A stretch of DNA of 12,201 nt from an uncultured Bacilli bacterium. GTDB taxonomy: Bacteria; Bacillota_I; Bacilli_A; RF39; UBA660. The stretch spans positions 1 to 12,201 of the forward strand of contig CANRGQ010000038.1 in NCBI GenBank assembly GCA_947630195.1, written 5' to 3'. This document shows, one piece after another, positions 1-5,746 of this stretch (its first letter is position 1; each line of letters starts with the position of its first letter). A model generated the notes under the pieces. The model searched no databases. It was given only the letters and a program-made list of their open reading frames with translations, and was not told the origin of the DNA. A program made the translations under genes and the position numbers.

Positions 1-77
1 GGGGGATTAGCTCAGCTGGCTAGAGCACCTGCCCTGCACGCAGGGGGTCGCGGGTTCGAATCCCACATCCTCCACCA
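1..77 (+). tRNA. tRNA-Ala (anticodon UGC)
   Basis: A full cloverleaf can be folded. The acceptor stem is 1-7 with 67-73, the D stem 10-13 with 23-26, the anticodon stem 28-32 with 40-44, and the T stem 50-54 with 62-66 closing the loop TTCGAAT. The anticodon TGC is at 35-37, the discriminator A at 74, and CCA is encoded at 75-77. The third acceptor pair is G3-U71 (canonical G3:U70), the classic alanine identity element, so the assignment is firm. Two oddities are visible: the base before the anticodon (canonical position 33, here 34) is C instead of the near-universal U, and the T stem has a C51/A65 mismatch. A terminator follows at once. Genes upstream of base 1 cannot be seen, so it may be the last member of a tRNA cluster. 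Confidence 0.95.
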
Positions 78-88
78 TTTGAACATTT

Positions 89-111
89 AACCCCGTATTT
101 ATGGGGTTTTT
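89..111 (+). terminator. Rho-independent terminator after tRNA-Ala
   Basis: AACCCC (89-94) pairs with GGGGTT (103-108), with a further G-T and T-A pair inside and a short ATTT loop, followed by a T run (107-111). It lies 12 bases after the tRNA CCA end. The rest of the gap to the next gene (112-212) is A/T-rich, with no promoter I can place with confidence. Confidence 0.8.
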
Positions 112-212
112 AAATACTTAAATGTTTCTAAACACACATGTAAACACACTTCTTTATTTTTGTTTAAGGTTTTAAACTTAAAATTAATGATTTTAATATA
201 GGAGATTTATAA

Positions 213-899
213 ATGGAATATCAAGAATTTGCTAAATATTATGATATATTTTATCAAAATAAAAACTATCAAAAAGAAGTAGAATTTTTATTAAACTTTT
301 TAAATGGTAAAAAGAATATTTTAGATGTGGGATGTGGGACAGGTGTTCATGCCGGCTTATTAGAACAAAAAGGCTTTATCGTTGATGGCTTAGATTTAAA
401 TAAAGAAATGCTTGATATTGCCAAAATGAGAATTCATAGCAATCTTTATTTACAAGATATTTTAAATCTTAATATTAATAAAAAATATGATGTTATCATT
501 TCGATGTTTGCCGTTTTAAATCATTTAAAAGATGAACAAGAATTAGTTAAGAGTTTTTCTAATTTAAAAAACATCTTATCTAATGAAGGATTAATTATAA
601 TTGATTTACATAATCCGCAAAGTTCAGGCCAAAAAACCGATACTTTTGGCAATATCAAAAGAACAATGGAGTGGGTTTATAATCCTAAAACCAAAAAAGA
701 AGAAAGTAAGATTACTTTTGAAATTGATGGTGAGATTTATAAAGATGCACATACTTTTAGAATATTTACAATTGAAGAAGTAAAAAAGTGTGCTCTAAAG
801 GCAGGATTAATTGTTAAAGAAATATATGAAAATTATGATATTCAAAAGTTAGGAAATCCTCATTCTAAAAATCTTCAATTTATCTTAGCATGTCATTAG
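213..899 (+). CDS. class I SAM-dependent methyltransferase
   Basis: A 228-residue protein with the Rossmann-type methyltransferase fold signature. Motif I is ILDVGCGTG at about residues 36-44 (SAM-binding glycine loop), the acidic end of strand 2 is GLDLN at 59-63, and a motif IV-like segment sits near residues 94-105 (DVIISMFAVLNHL). It probably transfers a methyl group from S-adenosylmethionine in the cytoplasm. The substrate cannot be read from the sequence; the family includes small-molecule, RNA and protein methylases. The start ATG has a GGAG site at 201-204, eight bases upstream. The gene is followed after eight bases by the HIT-family gene, so the two are probably co-transcribed. Length is normal for the family and there is no sign of decay. 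Confidence 0.9.
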   Translation: MEYQEFAKYYDIFYQNKNYQKEVEFLLNFLNGKKNILDVGCGTGVHAGLLEQKGFIVDGLDLNKEMLDIAKMRIHSNLYLQDILNLNINKKYDVIISMFAVLNHLKDEQELVKSFSNLKNILSNEGLIIIDLHNPQSSGQKTDTFGNIKRTMEWVYNPKTKKEESKITFEIDGEIYKDAHTFRIFTIEEVKKCALKAGLIVKEIYENYDIQKLGNPHSKNLQFILACH

Positions 900-907
900 A
901 GGTTAAA

Positions 908-1495
908 ATGAATTGTCCTTTTTGTCAAATAGATAATACTAAAATTTATAATCAAACCATTGAAGAAACTAAAAATTTTTTAATTAAACCTACATTAGGT
1001 TCCTTAGTTCCTGGTTACATTTTAGTAATTCCCAAAAAACATGTTAGTTCTATCTTGAATTTAGATTTAGAGTTAAAAAAAGAATATAAAAGTATCTTAG
1101 ATAAATATCGCTGTATTTTTAAAAAGATATATGGTATTTATCCCTTAATTTTTGAACATGGAACCATTGATAGTAATGAATCTACTTCGCAAAGTGTTAT
1201 TCATGCCCATACTCATATCGTAAATTATAATTATAAATGGGAAAAAGATATTCTAAAAAAATTAAATTTCAATAAGATAAATAGTCTAGAAGTAACTCCT
1301 AATAAAAACTATATATATTATGTAAGTCCAAAGGGAGTAGAGTATCTAACTTTAGACTTTTTACCTCAAAGCCAACTAATGCGTAAACTTATCGCTAGTG
1401 ATTTAAATATAAAAGAAAAATATGATTGGCATAAATTTCCTTTTTTAGAAAATACTACTAAAACGATTAATGATTTAAAAGAATATAAAGACTAA
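908..1495 (+). CDS. HIT-family (histidine triad) nucleotide-binding protein
   Basis: A 195-residue protein. I chose ATG 908 over the upstream ATG 890 because AGAGG at 898-902 is correctly spaced from 908, and because the chosen start gives an N-terminal CPFC pair (Cys3, Cys6), the usual start of bacterial HIT proteins. The histidine triad is HAHTH at residues 99-103 in the context SVIHAHTHIVN; by family analogy His101 would be the catalytic nucleophile. An upstream segment GSLVPGYILVIPKKHV (31-46) matches the conserved HIT strand and loop. FEHG at 82-85 also occurs in longer HIT-like hydrolases. The family hydrolyses or transfers nucleotidyl groups, for example on dinucleoside polyphosphates or AMP conjugates; the actual substrate is unknown. 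About 60 residues follow the triad, more than in minimal HIT proteins, and have no recognised motif. Likely an operon with the methyltransferase. Confidence 0.88.
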   Translation: MNCPFCQIDNTKIYNQTIEETKNFLIKPTLGSLVPGYILVIPKKHVSSILNLDLELKKEYKSILDKYRCIFKKIYGIYPLIFEHGTIDSNESTSQSVIHAHTHIVNYNYKWEKDILKKLNFNKINSLEVTPNKNYIYYVSPKGVEYLTLDFLPQSQLMRKLIASDLNIKEKYDWHKFPFLENTTKTINDLKEYKD

Positions 1496-1504
1496 TATAA
1501 ACCA

Positions 1505-1530
1505 TAATATAAATGGCAATATTTATATTA
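1505..1530. repeat. perfect 10-bp inverted repeat upstream of the membrane-protein gene
   Basis: TAATATAAAT (1505-1514) and ATTTATATTA (1521-1530) are exact reverse complements around a six-base loop, GGCAAT. No T run follows, and a TTGACA hexamer starts two bases later. It could be a weak all-A/T terminator for the HIT gene, an operator next to the promoter, or chance in A/T-rich DNA. Confidence 0.5.
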
Positions 1531-1532
1531 AA

Positions 1533-1560
1533 TTGACATTTAAAAATGAATATTTATTGC
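1533..1560 (+). promoter_or_regulatory. candidate promoter for the membrane-protein gene
   Basis: A consensus -35 hexamer TTGACA (1533-1538) is followed after 16 bases by TATTGC (1555-1560), a weak -10. The good -35 sits in the gap before a gene whose best start is 1605. The -10 assignment is uncertain. Confidence 0.4.
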
Positions 1561-1604
1561 CGAAGTTAAAAATGAGTAGTATTATTAAAATAGAGGTAGA
1601 AGTT

Positions 1605-2189
1605 ATGGCAAATCAAAGTAAAAATTATAAAAATAATAGTAATAAAAAGAATAGTAAAAAGAAAGTAACTAAAAACGCTACAATTATGAAAACTCTTGTC
1701 GTTTTAGGAGTTATAGTTTTATGTTTTGCCATTGTTTATTTAATGGATTACTTCTTTGTTTTAAAAAATGATATAAAAATTAATATGTCAACAGATAAAC
1801 AAATGGTTAATCTTAAAGTGGGTAATAAACAAGAAGTAATTACCACCCAAAAATATGTTAGTGACCTAGATTATAGCATGCGTTATGATATTGATTATTT
1901 CAGGGTATTTAAATATAAATCACAAGATATCTTTAAATATCTTGATGCGGAAAAAATATTAGTAGTAGTTGAAAAATCAACTTTACCTAGCAGTTGTTCT
2001 AATGCTGGTTCTAATTCCTATAATAGTTGTGTGGTTACAGTCGATAATTATACGGAAGAACAATATATCAAACCTAATGATACAGTTTATAAATTAACTA
2101 TTAAAAAACCTAATGCTAGTGAATATACGAGTGATATAAAATCAAGAATAGACTATATGATTAGTACCTTTGAAAGTACCATAAAATAG
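1605..2189 (+). CDS. small single-pass membrane protein of unknown function
   Basis: I do not recognise the family. The start at ATG 1605 is set by AGAGGT at 1592-1597; a longer frame opening at TTG 1533 would have no ribosome site and would start on a likely -35 hexamer. The 194-residue product begins with a Lys/Asn/Ser-rich basic stretch (residues 3-24), then one hydrophobic segment (about 28-52, TLVVLGVIVLCFAIVYLMDYF). A largely polar domain of about 140 residues follows. By the positive-inside rule the basic N-terminus is cytoplasmic and the C-terminal domain extracellular. That domain holds two cysteines (131 and 142) that could form a disulphide. There is no lipobox or sorting signal. 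A terminator overlaps the stop codon, so it is probably monocistronic. A surface or envelope role is possible but not shown. Confidence 0.75.
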   Translation: MANQSKNYKNNSNKKNSKKKVTKNATIMKTLVVLGVIVLCFAIVYLMDYFFVLKNDIKINMSTDKQMVNLKVGNKQEVITTQKYVSDLDYSMRYDIDYFRVFKYKSQDIFKYLDAEKILVVVEKSTLPSSCSNAGSNSYNSCVVTVDNYTEEQYIKPNDTVYKLTIKKPNASEYTSDIKSRIDYMISTFESTIK

Positions 2190-2205
2190 CAATAGCTATT
2201 TTTTT
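2183..2205 (+). terminator. Rho-independent terminator overlapping a stop codon
   Basis: AAAATAGC (2183-2190) pairs with GCTATTTT (2195-2202) around an AATA loop, with seven T at 2199-2205. The 5' arm contains the TAG stop of the membrane-protein gene. Confidence 0.75.
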
Positions 2206-2216
2206 CTTATAAGAAA
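2203..2216. repeat. 14-base palindrome at the ribosome-binding site of the TTG-started gene
   Basis: TTTCTTA (2203-2209) is directly followed by its reverse complement TAAGAAA (2210-2216). The right half runs into the AAAGGA ribosome site (2214-2219) and the left half overlaps the terminator T run. It could be an operator, or it could be chance. Confidence 0.35.
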
Positions 2217-2229
2217 GGATCTGATTAAT

Positions 2230-2949
2230 TTGCATATAAATTGTTTTAGTGTAACATTCTGGTTTAATATTTTTAATAATCATTTAGAAGTTTTAAATGA
2301 TTTAAGTACTTCTTTAAAGGAAGAATTTTCGAACTTTCAAGTAAATAACGAAAGTCCTAATCTTTTTACGCCCATAATCGAAGGCCATAATCCGCATCAA
2401 AATCATTTAACTTTTAGTAAAATAAATTTACAATATACTAAAGAAAATGTCACAATGCAAGATTTTAAACAATTTAAAGAAACTGTATTTACTTTATTTG
2501 ATATTTTAAGTAAATATTTAAATGTCGCCCATTCGGCTTTATATTTAAATATTGAAATGGATGGGGAAGAATTTTTAAAACAAATAACGAGTAAAACTCT
2601 TTCTTCTAAATTTTATGACGATGATTTAATTGATGTTTCTTTAAAACTAGGCAAAAAGAAAGAAGACTTATTTTATAAAATAGTTACTGTTTTAAATAAA
2701 AAACAACTTCAAATTCCGGAAATCTATTATGATAATGGAGAAATGGTTCCTATCCCATTAATTTCTTGGTATAATTCTAAAATATCTAAAGAAATTATCG
2801 AAGTATCTTATGAAATAAATGATAAATATTCATTTGATAATACCAAAGATTATCATACAACGGAATTTTATCTTAATAAAATGCTCTATATTTTAGAAAA
2901 TGAATATGCAAGTGATATTGAAAATATTTTAAAAAAAGGAAAATTTTAA
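2230..2949 (+). CDS. hypothetical protein, TTG start
   Basis: A 239-residue soluble protein with no recognised motif, signal peptide or membrane segment. The only reasonable start is TTG 2230 with AAAGGA at 2214-2219; the next in-frame methionine is near residue 76. The sequence alternates short hydrophobic strands with acidic and lysine-rich helices, for example VFTLFDILSKYL near 87-98 and a Glu-rich C-terminus. The general look (about 240 residues, strand-rich, a mid-protein HLTFSKINLQYT segment) faintly recalls the sporadically distributed TIGR04255 group, but this is only an impression. A terminator lies 25 bases upstream and no promoter is evident between, so expression may depend on readthrough or a promoter inside the preceding gene. 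Its TAA overlaps the stop of the convergent yolD-like gene. Function unknown. Confidence 0.7.
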   Translation: MHINCFSVTFWFNIFNNHLEVLNDLSTSLKEEFSNFQVNNESPNLFTPIIEGHNPHQNHLTFSKINLQYTKENVTMQDFKQFKETVFTLFDILSKYLNVAHSALYLNIEMDGEEFLKQITSKTLSSKFYDDDLIDVSLKLGKKKEDLFYKIVTVLNKKQLQIPEIYYDNGEMVPIPLISWYNSKISKEIIEVSYEINDKYSFDNTKDYHTTEFYLNKMLYILENEYASDIENILKKGKF

Positions 2950-3260
2950 ATTTCCTCAATTTGTAATATTTGTTTTATGTAAAGAGTTTTATCATTTAGA
3001 TAAAGTCTCTTTTTTTGACTATCTAAATATTTGATTTGTCCTTGAATATTTTTAATTTCCCCATTGTAATAGTAGGTAATATTTACTCTTAATTTTAAAT
3101 TATAGGCTAAAGTTATTTCTTCTTCTAAAACTTCTAATTGATCTTCCGAAAGAGTAGGATAACTAACTAAATTTTTCTCTAACTTTAAATCATGAATAAC
3201 TTTATTAGAATTAAAACAAGAGTCAAAAGGTTGCCATTTGATAATACCTCTATCAATCAT
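2946..3260 (-). CDS. YolD-like family protein
   Basis: A 104-residue protein that opens with MIDRGIIKWQPF, the DRGxxKWxPF signature of the YolD-like family. The rest is a helical acidic stretch (about 37-50, LSEDQLEVLEEEI) followed by a small beta-rich part (56-104), as usual for this short family. YolD-like proteins are encoded next to UvrX/UmuC-type Y-family polymerases in Bacillota and are thought to act with them in damage tolerance; the biochemical role is not established. Here the start ATG overlaps the polymerase stop TGA in an ATGA (3260-3257), so translation is probably coupled. Its own stop (TTA on the plus strand, 2946-2948) overlaps the TAA of the facing gene. No terminator is visible between the two convergent genes. 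Confidence 0.9.
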   Translation of the reverse strand: MIDRGIIKWQPFDSCFNSNKVIHDLKLEKNLVSYPTLSEDQLEVLEEEITLAYNLKLRVNITYYYNGEIKNIQGQIKYLDSQKKRLYLNDKTLYIKQILQIEEI

Positions 3261-4519
3261 GAGTAGTGACCTCCAATTTTTAAGTTTCTTTCCTTGGCAG
3301 TAGAGTCTTTTAAAAGATTAGTAGCTTTAAGAAGACTATTTTTCCCAAATTTATTTTTAATCTCATCAATCGTTTTATTAATGCTTTGTTTTTCTTCTTT
3401 TTCTATTTCGCTTTCAAACAGATTAAGTTGCACATTATCTTTTCTTTTCAGACTCCCACAAGAAATAGTTACTTTCCTAATCGGTAAAAATTCATAAAAC
3501 TTATCAAAAATAATTAAAGTATATCTTAATATTTCATAAGCAGAATCGGTAGGATTATCTAACTTTACGGAATGAAAGAAACCATTATCTATTTCTTTAG
3601 AATAGCCAATCCCAAGGCCAATCCACCCCGTAAGTTTATTATTCTTTCTTAATCGAGCCGCGAGAACATCGACCATTTCCGAAATAATAATTTTAATATT
3701 ATTTTCATTGTAATCTTTAAATAAGACTTGGGAATGACTAAATGATTCTGATTTGGCAATTTTGTGATAATCCGATATTTTACTTAAATCAATTCCATTA
3801 GCGTGATTCCAAAGTTCTAAGCCCATAATCCCAAATTCATCTTTCAAACTATTTTTATCGGTGAGAGCCAAATCTTTAACCGAATAAATTCCCCTTTGAT
3901 TTAATCTTTTTTCCATTCTTCTGCCAATACCCCACATATTAGAAAGGGGTGTAATGGGCCAAAGTTTTTCTTCGATATCTTGATAAGTCCATTTGGCAAT
4001 ATTATTTTTATTATGTTTAGCTTCAATATCCATCGCAATTTTTGCCAAAAGCATATTAGGCCCAATCCCACAAGTGGCCGTAAGTCCCGTTTTTTTATAA
4101 ATAGTATCTAATATTTCCATAGCTAATTCTTCATCACTTTTCTTATACATTTTAAGATAGTTGGTTACATCTAAAAAACATTCATCAATAGAGTAGATAT
4201 GTAAATCTTCATCACTAACATAATCTAAGTAAATACTAATAACTTCTTTACTTTTCTTAATATATAAATTCATTCTTGGTTTGACAATTTCATATTTAAT
4301 ATGTTTATCGATTTCATATAACCTTCCTCTTGATTTAACCCCTTGCTTTTTTAAGTAAGGAGTAACCGCAAGAGTAATGGCGCCATCTCCTTGTTTCGGA
4401 TTAGCCACTACTAAAGGATATGTAAAAGGATCTATTCCTCTTTCAATGCATTCACAAGAGGCAAAAAAACTTTTTAAATCAATACATAATATATTTCTTT
4501 TAGGGTAAATCTCAGACAT
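3257..4519 (-). CDS. Y-family DNA polymerase (UvrX/UmuC-like, translesion synthesis)
   Basis: A 420-residue protein. Motifs in order: ILCIDLKSFFASCE at 10-23 (metal ligand Asp14), YSIDECFLD at 109-117 (catalytic Asp112 and Glu113), GIGPNMLLAKIA at 151-162, and a helix-hairpin-helix WGIGRRMEKRLNQRGI at 196-211. The little-finger region follows. QLNLF at 364-368 matches the beta-clamp binding motif. The protein should copy past DNA lesions with low fidelity. I set the start at ATG 4519, with GGAGAT at 4532-4527; an in-frame TTG at 4534 lies on the ribosome site itself. The downstream yolD-like partner overlaps by four bases. The promoter carries a LexA-like palindrome, so SOS induction is expected. 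All catalytic residues are present. The UvrX label reflects the YolD pairing and the CIDLKSFFA motif; DinB is less likely. Confidence 0.93.
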   Translation of the reverse strand: MSEIYPKRNILCIDLKSFFASCECIERGIDPFTYPLVVANPKQGDGAITLAVTPYLKKQGVKSRGRLYEIDKHIKYEIVKPRMNLYIKKSKEVISIYLDYVSDEDLHIYSIDECFLDVTNYLKMYKKSDEELAMEILDTIYKKTGLTATCGIGPNMLLAKIAMDIEAKHNKNNIAKWTYQDIEEKLWPITPLSNMWGIGRRMEKRLNQRGIYSVKDLALTDKNSLKDEFGIMGLELWNHANGIDLSKISDYHKIAKSESFSHSQVLFKDYNENNIKIIISEMVDVLAARLRKNNKLTGWIGLGIGYSKEIDNGFFHSVKLDNPTDSAYEILRYTLIIFDKFYEFLPIRKVTISCGSLKRKDNVQLNLFESEIEKEEKQSINKTIDEIKNKFGKNSLLKATNLLKDSTAKERNLKIGGHYS

Positions 4520-4531
4520 TAATATCATCTC

Positions 4532-4545
4532 CAAACATTTGTTTA
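4532..4545 (-). promoter_or_regulatory. LexA/DinR-like operator (SOS box) upstream of the Y-family polymerase
   Basis: On the minus strand the site reads TAAACAAATGTTTG. Against the Gram-positive consensus CGAACRNRYGTTYG it matches 12 of 14 positions, missing only the first two. The core AAACA-AA-TGTTT is a perfect inverted repeat. It lies just downstream of the predicted -10, over the expected transcription start, where a bound repressor would block initiation. The lexA gene is not in the window. Confidence 0.65.
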
Positions 4546-4552
4546 CAAATTA

Positions 4553-4581
4553 AGTATAAAATAATTACTAGTAAATTGCAA
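4553..4581 (-). promoter_or_regulatory. promoter of the polymerase-yolD operon
   Basis: On the minus strand there is a TTGCAA -35 (4581-4576), a spacer of exactly 17 bases, and a TATACT -10 (4558-4553). The predicted start point is near 4546, inside the LexA-like box. Confidence 0.65.
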
Positions 4582-4626
4582 TACCTATTTTTGGTAATTT
4601 TAAACCTTTCCTAAAGTTTTGGTTTG

Positions 4627-4635
4627 TGGTATATT
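4627..4635 (+). promoter_or_regulatory. candidate extended -10 promoter for yidD
   Basis: TGGTATATT (4627-4635) matches the extended -10 form TGnTATAAT with one mismatch in the hexamer. The upstream -35 region (TTTCCT at 4607-4612) is poor. The start point would fall near 4642, leaving a leader of only about ten bases before the GTG start, so the site is uncertain. Confidence 0.4.
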
Positions 4636-4651
4636 ATATTTGGTGATAAAT

Positions 4652-4858
4652 GTGAGATGGTTACTTCTAAAATTAATTAACTTTTATCAAAGTCTTCCTT
4701 TAAGAAGTCATACCTCTTGTCGCTTTTATCCCACTTGTTCCGAATATACCAAAGAGGCTATCACGAAATATGGAGCCTTTAAGGGCAGCATTTTAGGAAT
4801 TAAAAGAATTTTAAAATGTCACCCTTTGCATAAAGGCGGCATCGATTTAGTTCCTTAG
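4652..4858 (+). CDS. yidD: membrane protein insertion efficiency factor YidD
   Basis: A 68-residue protein. The family core is plain: LINFYQSL near 8-15, SCRFYPTCSEYTKEAI at about 22-37, KYGAFKGSILGIKRILKCHP at about 39-58, and a terminal GGIDLVP. The three cysteines typical of YidD are present. The family works at the inner face of the membrane and helps YidC/SpoIIIJ-dependent insertion of membrane proteins. I chose GTG 4652 (MRWLLLKLINFYQ) because it aligns with the usual YidD N-terminus and follows GGTGAT (4642-4647). The same frame opens upstream at TTG 4619 without a ribosome site. The gene is divergent from the polymerase operon and sits just before the T-box leader. It is usually near rpmH-rnpA-yidC, which is not the case here. 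Confidence 0.93.
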   Translation: MRWLLLKLINFYQSLPLRSHTSCRFYPTCSEYTKEAITKYGAFKGSILGIKRILKCHPLHKGGIDLVP

Positions 4859-4870
4859 GAAGAAAAATAA

Positions 4871-4899
4871 TTGCAAAGTAAAAAGCAATGTGCTAAAAT
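4871..4899 (+). promoter_or_regulatory. promoter of the T-box / MBL-thrS operon
   Basis: TTGCAA (4871-4876), a 17-base spacer, then TAAAAT (4894-4899) preceded by TGC, which makes an extended -10 (TGCTAAAAT). Transcription should begin near 4906, just before the T-box leader folds. Confidence 0.7.
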
Positions 4900-4905
4900 T
4901 AAAGA

Positions 4906-5099
4906 GAAATCAATGATGAGAAACGAGATTATTAAATAATCGTTTTAAAGAGAGTTAATGGTAGGTGTAAATTAACAAACAGTTTAATAATTACTATTCT
5001 CTAGAAAGTCCAATCAACTTCGGGTAAGACCGTTATCTTAAATTAAGTAAAACAAAGGATGGTACCGTCAGTTTGACTCCTTAGGGGCCATTCTTTTTT
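4906..5099 (+). promoter_or_regulatory. T-box riboswitch leader, threonine-specific
   Basis: Stem I hallmarks are visible. AAAGAGAG (4947-4954) precedes a distal hairpin in which GTTAAT (4954-4959) pairs with ATTAAC (4971-4976) around the conserved GGTAGGTG loop. TCTCT (4998-5002) closes back on AGAGA (4949-4953). The likely specifier is ACT (Thr) at 4993-4995, followed by A and the TCTCT strand. The T-box element, ATGGTACCGTC, is at 5059-5069; its TGGT (5060-5063) would pair with an uncharged tRNA acceptor end. A 5' hairpin (about 4921-4945) comes before stem I. Family knowledge: uncharged tRNA-Thr stabilises the antiterminator and allows transcription. The Thr assignment rests on the ACT triplet plus thrS downstream; neighbouring frames read TAC or ATT. 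The exact 5' end is inferred from the promoter. Confidence 0.9.
5057..5099 (+). terminator. regulated terminator of the T-box leader
   Basis: GGATGG (5057-5062) pairs with CCATTC (5088-5093) with one G-U pair. Inside are C-G pairs between CC 5065-5066 and the G run at 5084-5087, and an inner GTCA/TGAC hairpin (5067-5077). Six T follow at 5094-5099. The 5' arm uses the T-box element itself, so terminator and antiterminator exclude each other. Confidence 0.8.
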
Positions 5100-5116
5100 A
5101 GTGGAAGGAGGATTTC

Positions 5117-5746
5117 ATGAACATTAAAGTATTTACCCAATCGGCTATTTTATTAAGTGGTAAGAAAAACATTTATTTTGACCCTTTTAAAATAGAACAG
5201 AAATTAAATGATGCCGATTACATTTTTATAACCCATAATCATTATGACCATTACGATGAAAAATCGATTAGTAATGTTATTAAAGACACTACTAAAATTA
5301 TTGTTCCGGAGGTTTTAGAAAGAGAAATAGATAAACTTACCAAAAATTATTTAGTAGTAAAACCTAATCAAAGTTATAAAATAGATGATTTAGAATTTAA
5401 AACTGTCCCGGCTTATAATATCCATAAAAGTTTTCATCCTAAAGAAGCCAACTTTGTCGGATATGTTGTTGAGCTAGATGATACAACCTATTATATTATG
5501 GGTGACACCGATGCTTTAGAGGAAAATAAAAATCTAAAAGTTGATGTTTGCTTCATTCCGATTGGAGGGCACTACACCATGGATTATATGGAAGCTTTCG
5601 ATTACATTAATGAAATAAAGCCCAAGAAAGTAATACCTATTCATTATGGGAGTATTATCGGAGATATCCATCTAGGAGAAAAATTTAAAGAACTAATAAA
5701 TAAAGAAATAGAAGTCGAAATTCATATTAAGGAGGAGAATATATGA
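5117..5746 (+). CDS. MBL-fold metal-dependent hydrolase (UlaG-like, COG2220 type)
   Basis: A 209-residue protein of the metallo-beta-lactamase fold. The metal motif HxHxDH is HNHYDH at residues 40-45. Further likely ligands are His103 or His107 in AYNIHKSFHP, the GDTD at 129-132, and His176 in IPIHYG. FIPIGGHYTMD at 146-156 is characteristic of the UlaG-like group of small metal-dependent hydrolases. It should be a cytoplasmic phosphodiesterase- or lactonase-type hydrolase; the substrate is unknown. AAGGAGGA lies just before ATG 5117. The stop overlaps the thrS start in ATGA (5743-5746), so the two are almost certainly translated together, under the threonine T-box. A link to tRNA-Thr or threonine metabolism is inferred from this context only. 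Confidence 0.92.
   Translation: MNIKVFTQSAILLSGKKNIYFDPFKIEQKLNDADYIFITHNHYDHYDEKSISNVIKDTTKIIVPEVLEREIDKLTKNYLVVKPNQSYKIDDLEFKTVPAYNIHKSFHPKEANFVGYVVELDDTTYYIMGDTDALEENKNLKVDVCFIPIGGHYTMDYMEAFDYINEIKPKKVIPIHYGSIIGDIHLGEKFKELINKEIEVEIHIKEENI

Noticed and set aside
1..212. tRNA-associated integration site
   Set aside because: No integrase, and I saw no second copy of the tRNA 3' end in the window; the two AAACACAC copies at 130-149 are too short to mean much.
601..783. short open frame inside the methyltransferase gene
   Set aside because: Different frame of a well-supported gene, with no ribosome site and low-complexity product.
890..907. ATG 890 as start of the HIT protein
   Set aside because: It overlaps the end of the methyltransferase with no spaced ribosome site; ATG 908 has AGAGG and gives the usual CPFC N-terminus.
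1533..1604. TTG 1533 as start of the membrane protein
   Set aside because: It coincides with a TTGACA -35 hexamer and lacks a ribosome site; ATG 1605 has AGAGGT.
3294..3497. plus-strand open frame opposite the polymerase gene
   Set aside because: Antisense shadow of conserved Y-family polymerase sequence; no ribosome site or family signal.
2230..4581. mobile or phage origin of the polymerase-yolD region
   Set aside because: YolD/UvrX pairs can be phage- or plasmid-borne, but there is no integrase, transposase, terminal repeat or clear base-composition shift here.
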